DNA from: Spirochaetales bacterium
GTDB taxonomy: Bacteria; Spirochaetota; Spirochaetia; DAHUYW01
Length of the DNA stretch: 64,000 nucleotides
Assembly: GCA_027306915.1 (NCBI GenBank)
Contig: DAHUYW010000012.1
Location: 44,551 to 108,550 of the forward strand
Direction of reading: 5' to 3'
In this document: piece by piece, positions 25,414 through 34,534 of the stretch
How the letters are laid out: the number at the start of each line of letters is the position of its first letter
Numbering within the stretch: position 1 is the stretch's first letter
Notes under the pieces: model-generated
Database searches by the model: none
What the model saw: the letters and a program-made list of their open reading frames with translations, nothing else
Told to the model about the DNA's origin: nothing
Position numbers and translations under genes: made by a program

Positions 25414-26691
25414 CTATATGCCGCTGTTTTCGCTCGCGGCCTGATCGAGCGCCATCTGAGTCGCTGCAACATCGCCCTTCGTCACGAAGGTATTCATGAT
25501 GTCTTTGTAGACGGTAGCCCACTTCTCGACAGCTGCCGCTCCGTGCACGACGCTCGGGACAATGGCGTCGGAGCTCCAGTCCTTCATTGCCGACTGGAGA
25601 TACTCGTTGAAGAGCGCCGGGCTGCAGTCGGTGCGCGCCGGTATCGAGCCCTTCTTCGGGTTGAAGGCCTCCTGGCCCGCCTTTGATCCGACGATCTTGA
25701 GCCAGTTCATCGCGTTGACCCCGTCTCTGGCACCCTTGGGGACCGCAAAGCTGTCTGACAGCGCGTCGTAGATTCCGGCCGTTCCCGGCACCGGTTGCCA
25801 GCCGTAGCCCGTGTAGTTCTTGGAGCTGAACCAACCGTTGGTCCAGTCGCCCATGATGTGCATAGCGCCCTTGTTGTCGATCAGATACTGGGCGGCCTGG
25901 TCCCAGGTGAGCGCGGAATAGTCGGTATTGACGTAGGGCACCAACTTCTTGAAGGTTTCGAGGGCCTGCGTGACCCGCGGATCCGACCACTTCGTGCGGC
26001 CGTTCCAGAGCCCGCGGTAGCCGTCCGCCCCGAGCGTGGAGATTAGAATCGTCTCGAAGGTGTGTCCGGCCTCCCAGCCCTCCTTCGTCCCCACCACGAG
26101 GGGGATGATCCCCTTCGCCTTGAAGACGTCGGCCACCTTGAAAAACTCGTCCCACGTCTTGGGCGGCTTCAGGTTATTGTCCGCGAATAGCTGCTTGTTG
26201 TACCACATCACGTTGGCACGATGAATGTTGGCGGGAACGCCCCAATAATGGCCCTTGTACTTCAGCAGCGTCAAAAGATCCGTGGGGAACGCCTTGTCGA
26301 GCCCTTCGGACGCGTACAGGGAGTCGAGCGGCTCAAGATACTTCGCGGGATCGTATTTCTCGACCTCCAGACCCGCATGCAGCTGGAACGCATCGGGCGG
26401 ATCGCCGCCGGTCAACCTTGTGGAAAGGACCGCCTTCGCATTGGTCCCTGCGCCGCCCGCAACCGTCGCATTGATGATCTCAACGTTCGGGTACTGCTTG
26501 TGGTAGACGTCGTACAGGGCGTTTAGCCCCTCGGCCTCTCCGCCGGCCGTCCACCACGAGAAAATCTCGAGCTTTGTCTGCTGGGCCGCGCCTGCAGCCG
26601 CCGTCCCCTCTTTGGAGCCGCCGGCGTACACGGCAAATGAAAGGAAGACCCCCAAGAAAACAGAGATCGCCCCTACAACCAGTTTTCTCAT
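25414..26691 (-). CDS. Sugar ABC transporter substrate-binding protein, CUT1 type
   Basis: This 425-residue family 1 extracellular solute-binding protein starts at the ATG at 26691, eight bases after AAGGAGG; a GTG nine bases earlier overlaps that site and is less likely. The signal peptide (MRKLVVGAISVFLGVFLSF) ends near VYA-GGSKEG with no lipobox, the spirochaete-like arrangement. The family pattern is clear: FSWWTAGGEAEGLNAL, PPDAFQLHAG, YWGVPANIHRANVMWYNK, KTWDEFF and GDWTNGWF. It supplies the two permeases downstream and is probably co-expressed with the glycosidases upstream, although a promoter also lies directly before it. Confidence 0.9.
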   Translation of the reverse strand: MRKLVVGAISVFLGVFLSFAVYAGGSKEGTAAAGAAQQTKLEIFSWWTAGGEAEGLNALYDVYHKQYPNVEIINATVAGGAGTNAKAVLSTRLTGGDPPDAFQLHAGLEVEKYDPAKYLEPLDSLYASEGLDKAFPTDLLTLLKYKGHYWGVPANIHRANVMWYNKQLFADNNLKPPKTWDEFFKVADVFKAKGIIPLVVGTKEGWEAGHTFETILISTLGADGYRGLWNGRTKWSDPRVTQALETFKKLVPYVNTDYSALTWDQAAQYLIDNKGAMHIMGDWTNGWFSSKNYTGYGWQPVPGTAGIYDALSDSFAVPKGARDGVNAMNWLKIVGSKAGQEAFNPKKGSIPARTDCSPALFNEYLQSAMKDWSSDAIVPSVVHGAAAVEKWATVYKDIMNTFVTKGDVAATQMALDQAASENSGI

Positions 26692-26761
26692 TTCAGCCAC
26701 CTCCTTAATTGCTGAAAATCGACAAACGGCACTATCGAGCAGATCTTGTGTTGTTTAGGTT

Positions 26762-26789
26762 ACGATATCACACTTGATTGCCGTGTCAA
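26762..26789 (-). promoter_or_regulatory. Probable promoter of the CUT1 transporter operon
   Basis: TTGACA (26789-26784), a 16-base spacer and TATCGT (26767-26762) on the minus strand, about 65 bases before the binding-protein ATG. The 279-base gap 26692-26970 otherwise contains short GC-rich hairpins such as GCCCTTTCC/GGAAAGGGC-type arms near 26887-26907, without a U-run. Confidence 0.5.
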
Positions 26790-26970
26790 GGGTGAGGAGT
26801 TCCAAGACCCTTCGACATTCTGGGCGTCTGTGTCTCAAGGGCGCGATGCGGTTTCCTTGTGGGATCGACGGCGAGGACCTCGGGTGCCTTTCCCGCTGGA
26901 AAGGGCGGACCGCTGATCGTAGGGAGCGCCCTCCCGCGACGGAGAGCAGGGGCCGGGAGGAACGTCCCGG

Positions 26971-28893
26971 TCATCGGCGCGCGTTCGGCGGGCTCACGGT
27001 CCGCCACAGGGCGATGCTGCGGGGCGCGACGATTCTGCCGCTCATCGGATCCGCGCCGTCGCCCTCTCCGGTGCGGCCCGCGCGCGCACCGGCGGCTCGC
27101 GCTCGCGCCTCGCCTGTTGGAATTACCGGCTCGCCCCAGAGCCCCCAGCGCTCGGCATCGGCGCTCGGGATTCGCGCGGACCGCGCGCGCAGGTTGATGA
27201 TGCCGTGCAGCTCTCCGTCGCGGGAGAAACAGCGCCACAGATCTCGAGCGATCATGATCGCGCCATAGTCCCGGCCGGCGAGCCGGCCGGAAAGCGAGAT
27301 CGCCCAACGCGTAAGCTCGGCCTCCTCGGCACTCAAGGACGCCCGATAATCGTCGGAGGTCATAATCTGCGAGCCGAACATGAGTGCGATCGCAATGATG
27401 AGCTCTTTTTCCTTGCGCGCGAGCGAGCAGCGCGTCGAACGCAGAAAGAGGACATCCGGGTCGGCGTAGTAGAGCGCCCGGTTCATGAAGGCGCGCCCGA
27501 TGGTGTCGCGGAGATTGATGTGGGCTGCGGGCCTTCCCATGTGCGCTATCGCCTTGAGATCAGGCTGATCCCACACCTCCTTGGTATCCGCGCCGATCCG
27601 CATCAACCCGAAGAGAGAGACCGAGCTTTCCAGGGGAGCCCCGCAACCGAGGAAGACGACCGGCTCCCCCGCCCCGTTGCGCTCGACCGAGACGATCGGC
27701 TCGAGAGTCTCGCGGTACCAGCGGTAGGCACCGCTTGCATCCGATTGGCGGCCGTTCAACATCCCCGCGTAGAGGAAATCGAGCTTCAGATAGCGGAAAC
27801 CCCATTCGTCGATAATCCTTGCAAACAGCTCCCGGAGATAGGCGCGCACCTCCCCCTGCGAGAGGTCCAGGCAATAAAAGAGGCGCTCCCAGTTCGGGTT
27901 GTAGCCGGCCCGAACGAGCCGTCCGTCCTCCCTATGCAGGAGCCAGTCGGGGCGCTCGCGGTAGACCCGAGCACTGGGTGCCGCGAGGAAGGGGGCGACC
28001 CACAGGCCGGGAATAAATCCCTTCGAAGCGATAGCCCGTGCCACGCGCCGCAACCCGCCGGGGAAGCGGTCGGGATGGGGATCCCAGTCGCCGACGGCGC
28101 GCTGCCATCCGTCGTCAATCTGAAAGACCGCCGGCCGACCCTTCGCAGTGAAGAGCTCCCGAATGAGGTTGGGGCTATCGGCAAGCCCGTCGAGGTCGGC
28201 GAGGATCGTCGACTCGTCGATCGCAGTGTAGTGGTTGTACCAGGAGCACCACCCGCCTACGACGAGCGGGTCGTCGGCCGGCCCTTTGAGGAAGTCGGCT
28301 CGCCTCATCACGGCGAGATCGGCAAAGAGCGCCCCCACTGCATCGGAGAGCTCAAAGTATCCGTCACGGCGAAGCAGCAGGATCTCCGCGAGCTGCTCGC
28401 CCTCCGCAAAACGGGCGCCGTCGGAGTGCAGCTCGACCGCGATGCGCATTCGCCGCCGGTCGATACGAAGGGTGACCGGCGCCCCTCCGCGGTTCCGGGA
28501 GAGGAGCGCGAGGTAGCGCTCGCCCGAGCGGAGATAGGCAAAGCCATGCGCCGCAAGCTCTCCCCTTCGAATCAGCTGTCGGTCCCGGTGGGTGTAGCGC
28601 TTGAGAATCATCACAATGCGCAGGCGAGGGTTGTTCTCGAAGCCACGGAGCTCCCAACCGGGCGACCAGGACTGGTAGCCGTTTGCAAACCAGAAGAGCC
28701 TCCGGGGATCGCGGAAGCGCTCGCGCTCCTCTCCGACAATCCCAAGAAGATCGAGAAGCTCCTCGACCGACAGATCGTCGATGACACGGGAGGAGCGATC
28801 GGGCTCTCCGGCAGCGGAGCGAGCGCGGTAGACGATCGAGAGGGTCTCGCGATCGAGACTGGTCGTCGAACGATCGACGTCACCTTTCGGCAT
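26971..28893 (-). CDS. GH36 alpha-galactosidase
   Basis: This 640-residue cytoplasmic glycosidase has the GH36 TIM-barrel core: GGWCSWYNHY, FQIDDGWQ, GLWVAPFLA, the nucleophile Asp372 in YLKLDFLYAG and the acid/base Asp436 in MRIGADT. It hydrolyses terminal alpha-1,6-galactosyl bonds, as in melibiose or raffinose. GAGGAGGTGTTC precedes the ATG at 28893, which overlaps the 3' end of the GH1 gene by 14 bases, indicating coupling. The C-terminus after about residue 600 is a low-complexity Ala/Arg/Gly stretch without family similarity. There is no signal peptide, so it acts on imported sugars. Confidence 0.9.
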   Translation of the reverse strand: MPKGDVDRSTTSLDRETLSIVYRARSAAGEPDRSSRVIDDLSVEELLDLLGIVGEERERFRDPRRLFWFANGYQSWSPGWELRGFENNPRLRIVMILKRYTHRDRQLIRRGELAAHGFAYLRSGERYLALLSRNRGGAPVTLRIDRRRMRIAVELHSDGARFAEGEQLAEILLLRRDGYFELSDAVGALFADLAVMRRADFLKGPADDPLVVGGWCSWYNHYTAIDESTILADLDGLADSPNLIRELFTAKGRPAVFQIDDGWQRAVGDWDPHPDRFPGGLRRVARAIASKGFIPGLWVAPFLAAPSARVYRERPDWLLHREDGRLVRAGYNPNWERLFYCLDLSQGEVRAYLRELFARIIDEWGFRYLKLDFLYAGMLNGRQSDASGAYRWYRETLEPIVSVERNGAGEPVVFLGCGAPLESSVSLFGLMRIGADTKEVWDQPDLKAIAHMGRPAAHINLRDTIGRAFMNRALYYADPDVLFLRSTRCSLARKEKELIIAIALMFGSQIMTSDDYRASLSAEEAELTRWAISLSGRLAGRDYGAIMIARDLWRCFSRDGELHGIINLRARSARIPSADAERWGLWGEPVIPTGEARARAAGARAGRTGEGDGADPMSGRIVAPRSIALWRTVSPPNARR

Positions 28894-30292
28894 GAACACC
28901 TCCTCTTTTGCTACGGCGAATGAGATCACGATACCACAGCCCTGAGTCCTTGATGATGCGCCGCTGGCCGTCAAAGTCCACGTAGACGATTCCAAAGCGC
29001 TTTCCGGTGCCGTAGGACCACTCGAAGTTGTCCAAGAGGCTCCAGACAAAATAGCCGCGCACGTCGGAGCCTTCCGCGAGGGAGCCTGCAAGCGCGGCAA
29101 GATAGCCCGCGAGAAAGCTCACCCGCCGACCGTCGTGAACGCTCCCCTCCACCAGCCGATCCTCGAAGGCTGCTCCGTTCTCGGTGATGTAGACCGGCGG
29201 ATTGCCGTAGTCCTCGCGGAGAACCCTGAGGATGTGGCTGAAGCCCTCCGGCCACACCTCCCAGCCCATCGCGGTTCGCTCCACGCCCTCCGCTAGCGGC
29301 CCCGCGGCAGCGGGCTCTCTCGCGGCCTCCGTCCCTCGCGTAACCCAAGTCTTCAGAAAAGGGACATACCATCGGTAGGAAGCACGCTCGCGGCTATAGT
29401 AGTTGATTCCCACGAAGTCGACGGACCGCGATATGGCATCGAGATCGCCGCGCATGATCCGCGGAAGGAGAAGGCGCATCCGCTTCATGATGATCTCGGG
29501 GTAGCGCCCTTTTAGGATCGGCGCAAGGGTGATGTGATTCATGAAAGCGTTTGCGACCCCGGCCGACCATGCGTCGCGGCCACTCTCGGTTGCGGGGAAG
29601 ATCGGCGTGTAGCTTAGAGCGATCCCCACCTTGCTTGCGGGGCTTATCGCGCGAATGCGCTCGAGGGCGAGCCCGTGGGCAAGCAGGAGATTGTGCATCA
29701 CCGGCAGGTAAGCGAGAGGGCTCCTCACGCCGGGGGCATGCTCGCCCAGGACGTGGCCGAAGAAGGCGAACTCCCAGGGCTCGTTCACGGTAATCCAATG
29801 GCGCACGCGATCGCCGAGCGACCGAACGACGGTCTCCACGTAGTCGGCGAACAGCGACGCGGTCTCACGGCTGCGGAAGCCTCTCCGCTCGCGCTGCAGT
29901 CGATCGGGGAGATCCCAATGAAAGAGGGTGAAGAAGGGCACGATTCCTGCGGCGAGGAGCGCGTCGGTCAGCCGGGAGTAAAAGTCGAGGCCAGCCTGGT
30001 TGACCCTGCCGCTCCCCTCGGGATAGATGCGCGGCCAGGATATCGAGCCGCGGTAGGCATCGAGCCCGAGCTCCGACATGAGCCGGATGTCTTCGCGAAA
30101 GCGATGGTAGTGATCGCAGGCGACGTCGCCGGTCTCCCCCGTCCGCACCCCGCCCGGCCGGTGGGTGAAGGTGTCCCAGATCGAGGGCCCCTTGCCGTCT
30201 TCGGCTGCAGCACCCTCGATCTGGTAAGCGGCGGTCGCCGCGCCGAAGACAAACCCCTTTGGAAAGTCCAGACCGCCATCAGGCTGATCCAT
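28880..30292 (-). CDS. GH1 beta-glucosidase/beta-galactosidase
   Basis: This 470-residue enzyme is a full-length family 1 glycosidase. It has FVFGAATAAYQIEGA at the N-terminus, acid/base Glu171 in VNEPWEF, FVGINYYS and the nucleophile Glu371 in YITENG, and ends with WSLLDNFEW and the RFGIVYVDF tail. It cleaves beta-glucosides or beta-galactosides in the cytoplasm. TAGGAGTCAGC precedes the ATG, eight bases after the stop of the frameshifted symporter gene, so symporter, GH1 and GH36 form one transcription unit. Aglycone preference cannot be read from the sequence. Confidence 0.93.
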   Translation of the reverse strand: MDQPDGGLDFPKGFVFGAATAAYQIEGAAAEDGKGPSIWDTFTHRPGGVRTGETGDVACDHYHRFREDIRLMSELGLDAYRGSISWPRIYPEGSGRVNQAGLDFYSRLTDALLAAGIVPFFTLFHWDLPDRLQRERRGFRSRETASLFADYVETVVRSLGDRVRHWITVNEPWEFAFFGHVLGEHAPGVRSPLAYLPVMHNLLLAHGLALERIRAISPASKVGIALSYTPIFPATESGRDAWSAGVANAFMNHITLAPILKGRYPEIIMKRMRLLLPRIMRGDLDAISRSVDFVGINYYSRERASYRWYVPFLKTWVTRGTEAAREPAAAGPLAEGVERTAMGWEVWPEGFSHILRVLREDYGNPPVYITENGAAFEDRLVEGSVHDGRRVSFLAGYLAALAGSLAEGSDVRGYFVWSLLDNFEWSYGTGKRFGIVYVDFDGQRRIIKDSGLWYRDLIRRSKRGGVHAER

Positions 30293-30300
30293 GCTGACTC

Positions 30301-31759
30301 CTACCCCGGTTGCGAGCTCCCATCGACATCGGACCCGCGTGTCTCCCGCAGCTCGGTCGCAGTGAGGTGCTCCCTCCTCGCGAGGATCCTGAGAATCGCC
30401 CGCTCATTGTATCCGAGGAAGACGATGAGGCCCAGGAGGCAGATCGCCGACGCGACGAACGCACTCGCCTGGATTCCGAGGGGATGATCGCTCGACATAC
30501 CGAGCGTGAGAAGGGAGGGAAAGACGATGTTTGCGATGGACACACCAAAATTGACTTCGAGGGAGCGCATGCCGAAGAACATCCCTGCCTGATGGCTTCC
30601 GGTCTTTACCCCGTGGGCGGCTGCAATATCAGCGAGGATCGCGTTCGGAAGAATGCCGAAGATGGCGAGGGGAATCGCTCCAAGCGCGGTAGCCCCGTAC
30701 GCAAAGGCAAGGGCCGGGACCTCGACGATCCCCAGAACGGCGAGGAGCGGGAAGAGAAAGGAGCGCAAAACCGATGAGGAGAATCCGCTTCTTTCCGAAG
30801 CGCGCCGCCGCGAGATTGACAACCGGATAGAGCGCAAAGCTCACGGCGAACATCACCATTACCAAGAACGAGACGACCTCTTTCGGGAGTCGCAGAAGGG
30901 TCGTGATGTAGTAGACGACGCCGAGCTGTAGGATCGTCTTACATATCGTGTACATGAGCTCTGCGGTTATGAAGCGCGAAAAGCTTCCGTCCGCGAGCGA
31001 GCTCTTTGCAGCCTGGAGGGTGCCTGCGGAGGAAACGTGTCGCTCGGCGTAGCGCCTCTCATCGACAAAGAGCACGGGAAGAAGCATGAGAACGCACGAA
31101 AGGGCAGCGAAGCCGCACTGAACCGCTTGAAAGGCGGTGACGGGCTCGAGCCCGAAGCGCTCCTCGATCAACCCTTGCAGGGCATAGACCATGTTGCCGG
31201 CGGCAAAGCCGAGGGCCCAGGTGAACGAGATCGCAGTGCTGATGCGAAGGCGCTCCGTTGGGGTGTGACCGAACTCGCTCAAGAGGGCGGAATAGGGAGC
31301 ACAGTACAGCACGAAGAAGAAATAGAAAGCGAGGATGGACGCTGACAGCCACGCCACGTTCAGCCAGGACTCGGATGGCGAGGGCGCGGCGCGGAATCGC
31401 TCGAGGGGAAGAAACACCAGCACGGAAAAGAGCGAGAACGGCACGGCGGCAGCAGCCATGAAGACCCGCCGGCGCCCGAGCCGCGCCCGTGAGCGATCTG
31501 ACCAAGAGGCGATGAGCGGGTTCGCAATGGCGTCGACGGCGCGGGCAGCGAAGCTGATGATCCCGACTATCGTGAGCGCGCCAAAGACGATCCCCTGAAA
31601 GATGAAGGGCGGGAATAGGGCAGAGCTGCCGCCGTCGGGGGGCATGTAGAAGTAGACGACGAGGCTTCCGACTCCAAAGGAAGCGAGCGACCACCCCATC
31701 TGGCCGAGGGCAAAGAGGACAAGCCTACCCGTGGAAAGCCTTTCAGGGGGATACCCCAT
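30301..31759 (-). pseudogene. GPH-family sugar:cation symporter, frameshifted
   Basis: The first frame (ATG at 31759, after GGAGGGTCG) encodes about 320 residues of a glycoside-pentoside-hexuronide symporter: GQMGWSLASFGVGSLVVYFY, FAARAVDAIANPLIASWSDR, ARLGRRRVFMA and a run of membrane segments. Near 30770-30760, after KKRILLIGFALL, that frame turns into Arg/Pro-rich sequence. The family sequence resumes one frame over (FLFPLLAVLGIVEVPALAFA, then ILADIAA) and runs to 30301. A single-base indel in CTCCTTTCTCTTCCC explains this. It may be real inactivation or a sequencing error; the rest of the gene shows no further decay. If intact it would import the glycosides cleaved by the downstream GH1 and GH36 enzymes. 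Confidence 0.85.
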
Positions 31760-31830
31760 CGACCCTCCGTCGCGACGCCATTAAGGCCGGCGCATCCGGC
31801 CGTCCACCCCATCCCCTGCGGTCGCAAGCC

Positions 31831-31859
31831 TTTTCACCCCGAGCCTCCCCCGGTATGAT
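31831..31859 (+). promoter_or_regulatory. Possible promoter of the ribokinase gene
   Basis: TTTTCA (31831-31836), 17-base spacer and TATGAT (31854-31859), followed about seven bases later by a likely start and a short leader to the ATG at 31883. The -10 is good and the -35 moderate. Confidence 0.4.
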
Positions 31860-31882
31860 GCGGGCAAGAAGGCTGGCAGCGC

Positions 31883-32803
31883 ATGACCCACGCGATCCTG
31901 GTCGTCGGAAGCATCAATCTCGATATCATCCTTCGGTGCAACCGCCTTCCGCTCGAGGGCGAGGCCTTGATCGGGGATCGCTACGAGTATATCCCCGGTG
32001 GCAAGGGAGCAAATCAGGCAGTCGCCGCGGCCCGCGCCGGCGCCGAGGTGACCTTCGTCGGGCGAACCGGCGCCGATGCCAACGGAAGGCTCCTTCGCGC
32101 GAGTCTCGCTCCCGAAAGGGTCGACCTTTCGCTCCTCTCCGAGGATCACGATCACCCCACCGGGCTCGCCGCGATCATCGTGGAAGAGGGAGGCACCAAC
32201 CGCATGATCGTGTACCCGGGTGCCAACAATCACCTCCCCGCAGCCGATATCGAGAAGGCGTTCGAACGCCACTTCGACGGCGTCATCGCGAATCTCGAAG
32301 TCTCCGATGATGCCATCTACGCCCTCGGTCGACGGTGCGCGGCCCAGGGCGTCCCGCTGATCGTGGATGCAGGGCCGACGAGAGCTTTCGACTTTGCGCC
32401 GCTCCGCGGGCTCACCGTGATCTCTCCCAACGAGAGCGAGGCCTCCTTCATCGCAGGTGTCGGCTGCGCCACCGAGGCCCAAGCCGTCGAGGCGGCCGGG
32501 CGGATCCGCGCCGCCACGGGAGCCGCGATCGTGCTGCTCAAGCTCGGCGCCCGCGGCTCCCTTCTCTTTGGCGACGCCCTCTGCGAGCTTGTGCCCGCCT
32601 TTCCGATCCGCGCCGTCGATCCCACCGCAGCCGGCGACGCTTTTACGGCCGCCTTCCTCGTGCGCTATCTGGAAGGCGGCGATCTCCGCGCCGCGGTCCG
32701 CTTCGCAAACGCCGCGGGCGCCCTCGCCTGCCTCGTTTCGGGGGCGCAGCCCTCCCTCCCCACTCGCGCTGCAGTCGAGGAGTTCCTCGCCGCGCAGGGG
32801 TAG
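31883..32803 (+). CDS. rbsK: Ribokinase (PfkB family)
   Basis: This 306-residue sugar kinase shows both PfkB signatures: GGKGANQAVAAARAGA (from residue 39) and DPTAAGDAFTAAF with catalytic Asp252. The N-terminal VVGSINLDI and the NxxE-type SPNESEA segment fit ribokinase, which phosphorylates D-ribose at O5. It is the only plus-strand gene in this sugar cluster and stands alone, with a weak AAGAAGG site before the ATG. A related pentose or a nucleoside-derived ribose could be the in vivo substrate. A deoC remnant lies 3 kb away, but no nucleoside phosphorylase is seen. Confidence 0.85.
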   Translation: MTHAILVVGSINLDIILRCNRLPLEGEALIGDRYEYIPGGKGANQAVAAARAGAEVTFVGRTGADANGRLLRASLAPERVDLSLLSEDHDHPTGLAAIIVEEGGTNRMIVYPGANNHLPAADIEKAFERHFDGVIANLEVSDDAIYALGRRCAAQGVPLIVDAGPTRAFDFAPLRGLTVISPNESEASFIAGVGCATEAQAVEAAGRIRAATGAAIVLLKLGARGSLLFGDALCELVPAFPIRAVDPTAAGDAFTAAFLVRYLEGGDLRAAVRFANAAGALACLVSGAQPSLPTRAAVEEFLAAQG

Positions 32804-32877
32804 CGGGCGCGGCCGGCCCCCGCTCGACAAGCGGCCGGCCGGCTCCATCCCACACGCGGCGGGATGTGCCCGATCCG

Positions 32878-34410
32878 TCAGCCTCTTCCCTTCGCACGGA
32901 AGCGGACCCAGTCGCGCGCGAGCCCGCCGACCGCGTCGCGCAGGCGCAGGTATTGCCCGAACAGCTCGCCGTATCGGGCGCTCTTCTTCCGATCGGGCTC
33001 GAAGGTCCGCTCTACCCTGACGAGCTCGCGAACCGCCTCCTCGGGCGAGCGGTAGATGCCGGTCGCGACCCCCGCCAGGAGCGCTGCCCCGAAGGCTCCT
33101 GCCTCGGTGATCTTGGGCCGCACGAAGGGCGCTCCCATGATGTCGGCGCACAGCTGAACGGCTGCGTCCGAGCGGCTTCCCCCGCCTACCGCGGTGTAGC
33201 CGATGATCCCGATCCCCAGGCTCTTCAAATTCTCGACCGACACAGCGTGCGCGAAGACGTTCGCTTCGAGGATAGATTTGAGGATCTCTCCCCGCGCGGT
33301 GTGGTTGGTGAGCCCTAGAATGACCGCGCTGGAGTCGTCGACGAAATCGGGCGGCCCCATGGGAGCAAAGTGCGGCAGAATGAGAAGCGGCCCCGGCTCG
33401 TCGGGAAGCTCGGCAAAAAGAGCTGCGTAGACATCGCCACCCTGCTCGCGAGCGACTCGATGCTCCGCCGCGGCAAAGGTGTCGCGGTACCACTTCACGA
33501 CGGAGCCGCCCATGTGATAGATGAAGCTCACATACCGGCCTGGCACGGCGTGGTGCTCGGTGTTCAGACCGAAACGAACCATCGACCCGGCCTCGGGAGG
33601 GCGCGCATAGACCGGCACGATGGTGGGAAAGGTTCCCATCCCGTACATGGCCCTTCCCGGCTCGATGACTCCGCAGCCGAGCGCATTGGCGCACTGGTCG
33701 TGGGCCCCTGCAACGATGCGGGCCCCGGGCGCGATCGAGAGCTCGGCGGCGAGGGCACGGTCGACCTCGCCGATTACGGTCCCCGGGGCGACGCAGTCGG
33801 GAAGCTTGGCCCTTTCGATTCCAGAAGCCGCGAGGAGGCGGGGCGACCAGTCCTCGGCGCGCAGGTCGAAGAGCAGGTCGCGGTTTGCCAGACAGTAGTC
33901 TACCTTGGGCTCGGCACCGAGCATGAAGCCGACAAGGCTTCCCCAGTTGAGAAACTTGGAGGCGCGCGCGTAGAGGTCGGGCTCGTGCTCGGCAAGCCAC
34001 ATGAGCTTGGTGAGGCCGTACTGGTTCCCGATAGGGTTCCCGCTGATTCGGTAGCACTCCTCATCGCTCATCCGTCGACGGAGGGGCTCCACGTACTCGG
34101 CGCCCCGGATGTCGTTGATAAGGATCGAGGGCGCAAGGATGCGCCGATCTTCGGAGACAGCGACGGCGGCTTCCCCCATGGAAGAGGTGGAGAGCGCCCG
34201 GATGGGGTCGGTCGATGCGACCGGCTCGCAGGCGCTGCGTACCGCGACCTTCACCAGCCCCCAGACCTCCTCGGCGTCGAGCTCCGCCCATCCCGCGCTT
34301 CGCCGCTTGATGTCGTACTCCACGTAGGCCGAAGAGAGGATAGCGCCCGCTTCCGAAAAGACCACCGCCTTGCAGCCGGTTGTTCCAACATCGATGCCGA
34401 GTATGCTCAT
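32878..34410 (-). CDS. FGGY-family carbohydrate kinase (xylulokinase-like)
   Basis: This 510-residue kinase begins with ILGIDVGTTGCKAVVF and has the FGGY domain order: an N-terminal actin-like half with the GAHDQCANALGCG segment, and a C-terminal half with YTAVGGGSRSDAAVQLCAD and the ITEAGAFGAALLAG signature. I start at the ATG at 34410 because the fold begins at once; a GTG at 34428 is an alternative, and neither has a strong ribosome site. It phosphorylates a sugar or polyol; xylulose is the default for this branch, but erythrulose or other ketoses are possible given the apionate locus in this genome. It lies 124 bases downstream of the hexokinase gene. Confidence 0.85.
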   Translation of the reverse strand: MSILGIDVGTTGCKAVVFSEAGAILSSAYVEYDIKRRSAGWAELDAEEVWGLVKVAVRSACEPVASTDPIRALSTSSMGEAAVAVSEDRRILAPSILINDIRGAEYVEPLRRRMSDEECYRISGNPIGNQYGLTKLMWLAEHEPDLYARASKFLNWGSLVGFMLGAEPKVDYCLANRDLLFDLRAEDWSPRLLAASGIERAKLPDCVAPGTVIGEVDRALAAELSIAPGARIVAGAHDQCANALGCGVIEPGRAMYGMGTFPTIVPVYARPPEAGSMVRFGLNTEHHAVPGRYVSFIYHMGGSVVKWYRDTFAAAEHRVAREQGGDVYAALFAELPDEPGPLLILPHFAPMGPPDFVDDSSAVILGLTNHTARGEILKSILEANVFAHAVSVENLKSLGIGIIGYTAVGGGSRSDAAVQLCADIMGAPFVRPKITEAGAFGAALLAGVATGIYRSPEEAVRELVRVERTFEPDRKKSARYGELFGQYLRLRDAVGGLARDWVRFRAKGRG

Positions 34411-34534
34411 GTTCGAGGAGTGTAGCACAAAGGGTTCCGCGGCGGCACGGGCCGTAAGCGGCCCTTCCGGCCGGTTACCGCTGCAAGGGTCGAAGGGTTT
34501 GGGGGCGCTTGCCTGCTGCTTCGCCTCGACGCCG

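Noticed and set aside
27205..28923. A 572-codon plus-strand frame opposite the GH36 gene
   Set aside because: It is complementary to a gene with all catalytic motifs and shows no family sequence.
31781..34057. A 758-codon open frame on the minus strand across the ribokinase and FGGY kinase genes
   Set aside because: It is Arg/Gly/Pro-rich, has no recognisable domain and overlaps two genes with complete motifs; long chance frames are expected in GC-rich DNA.
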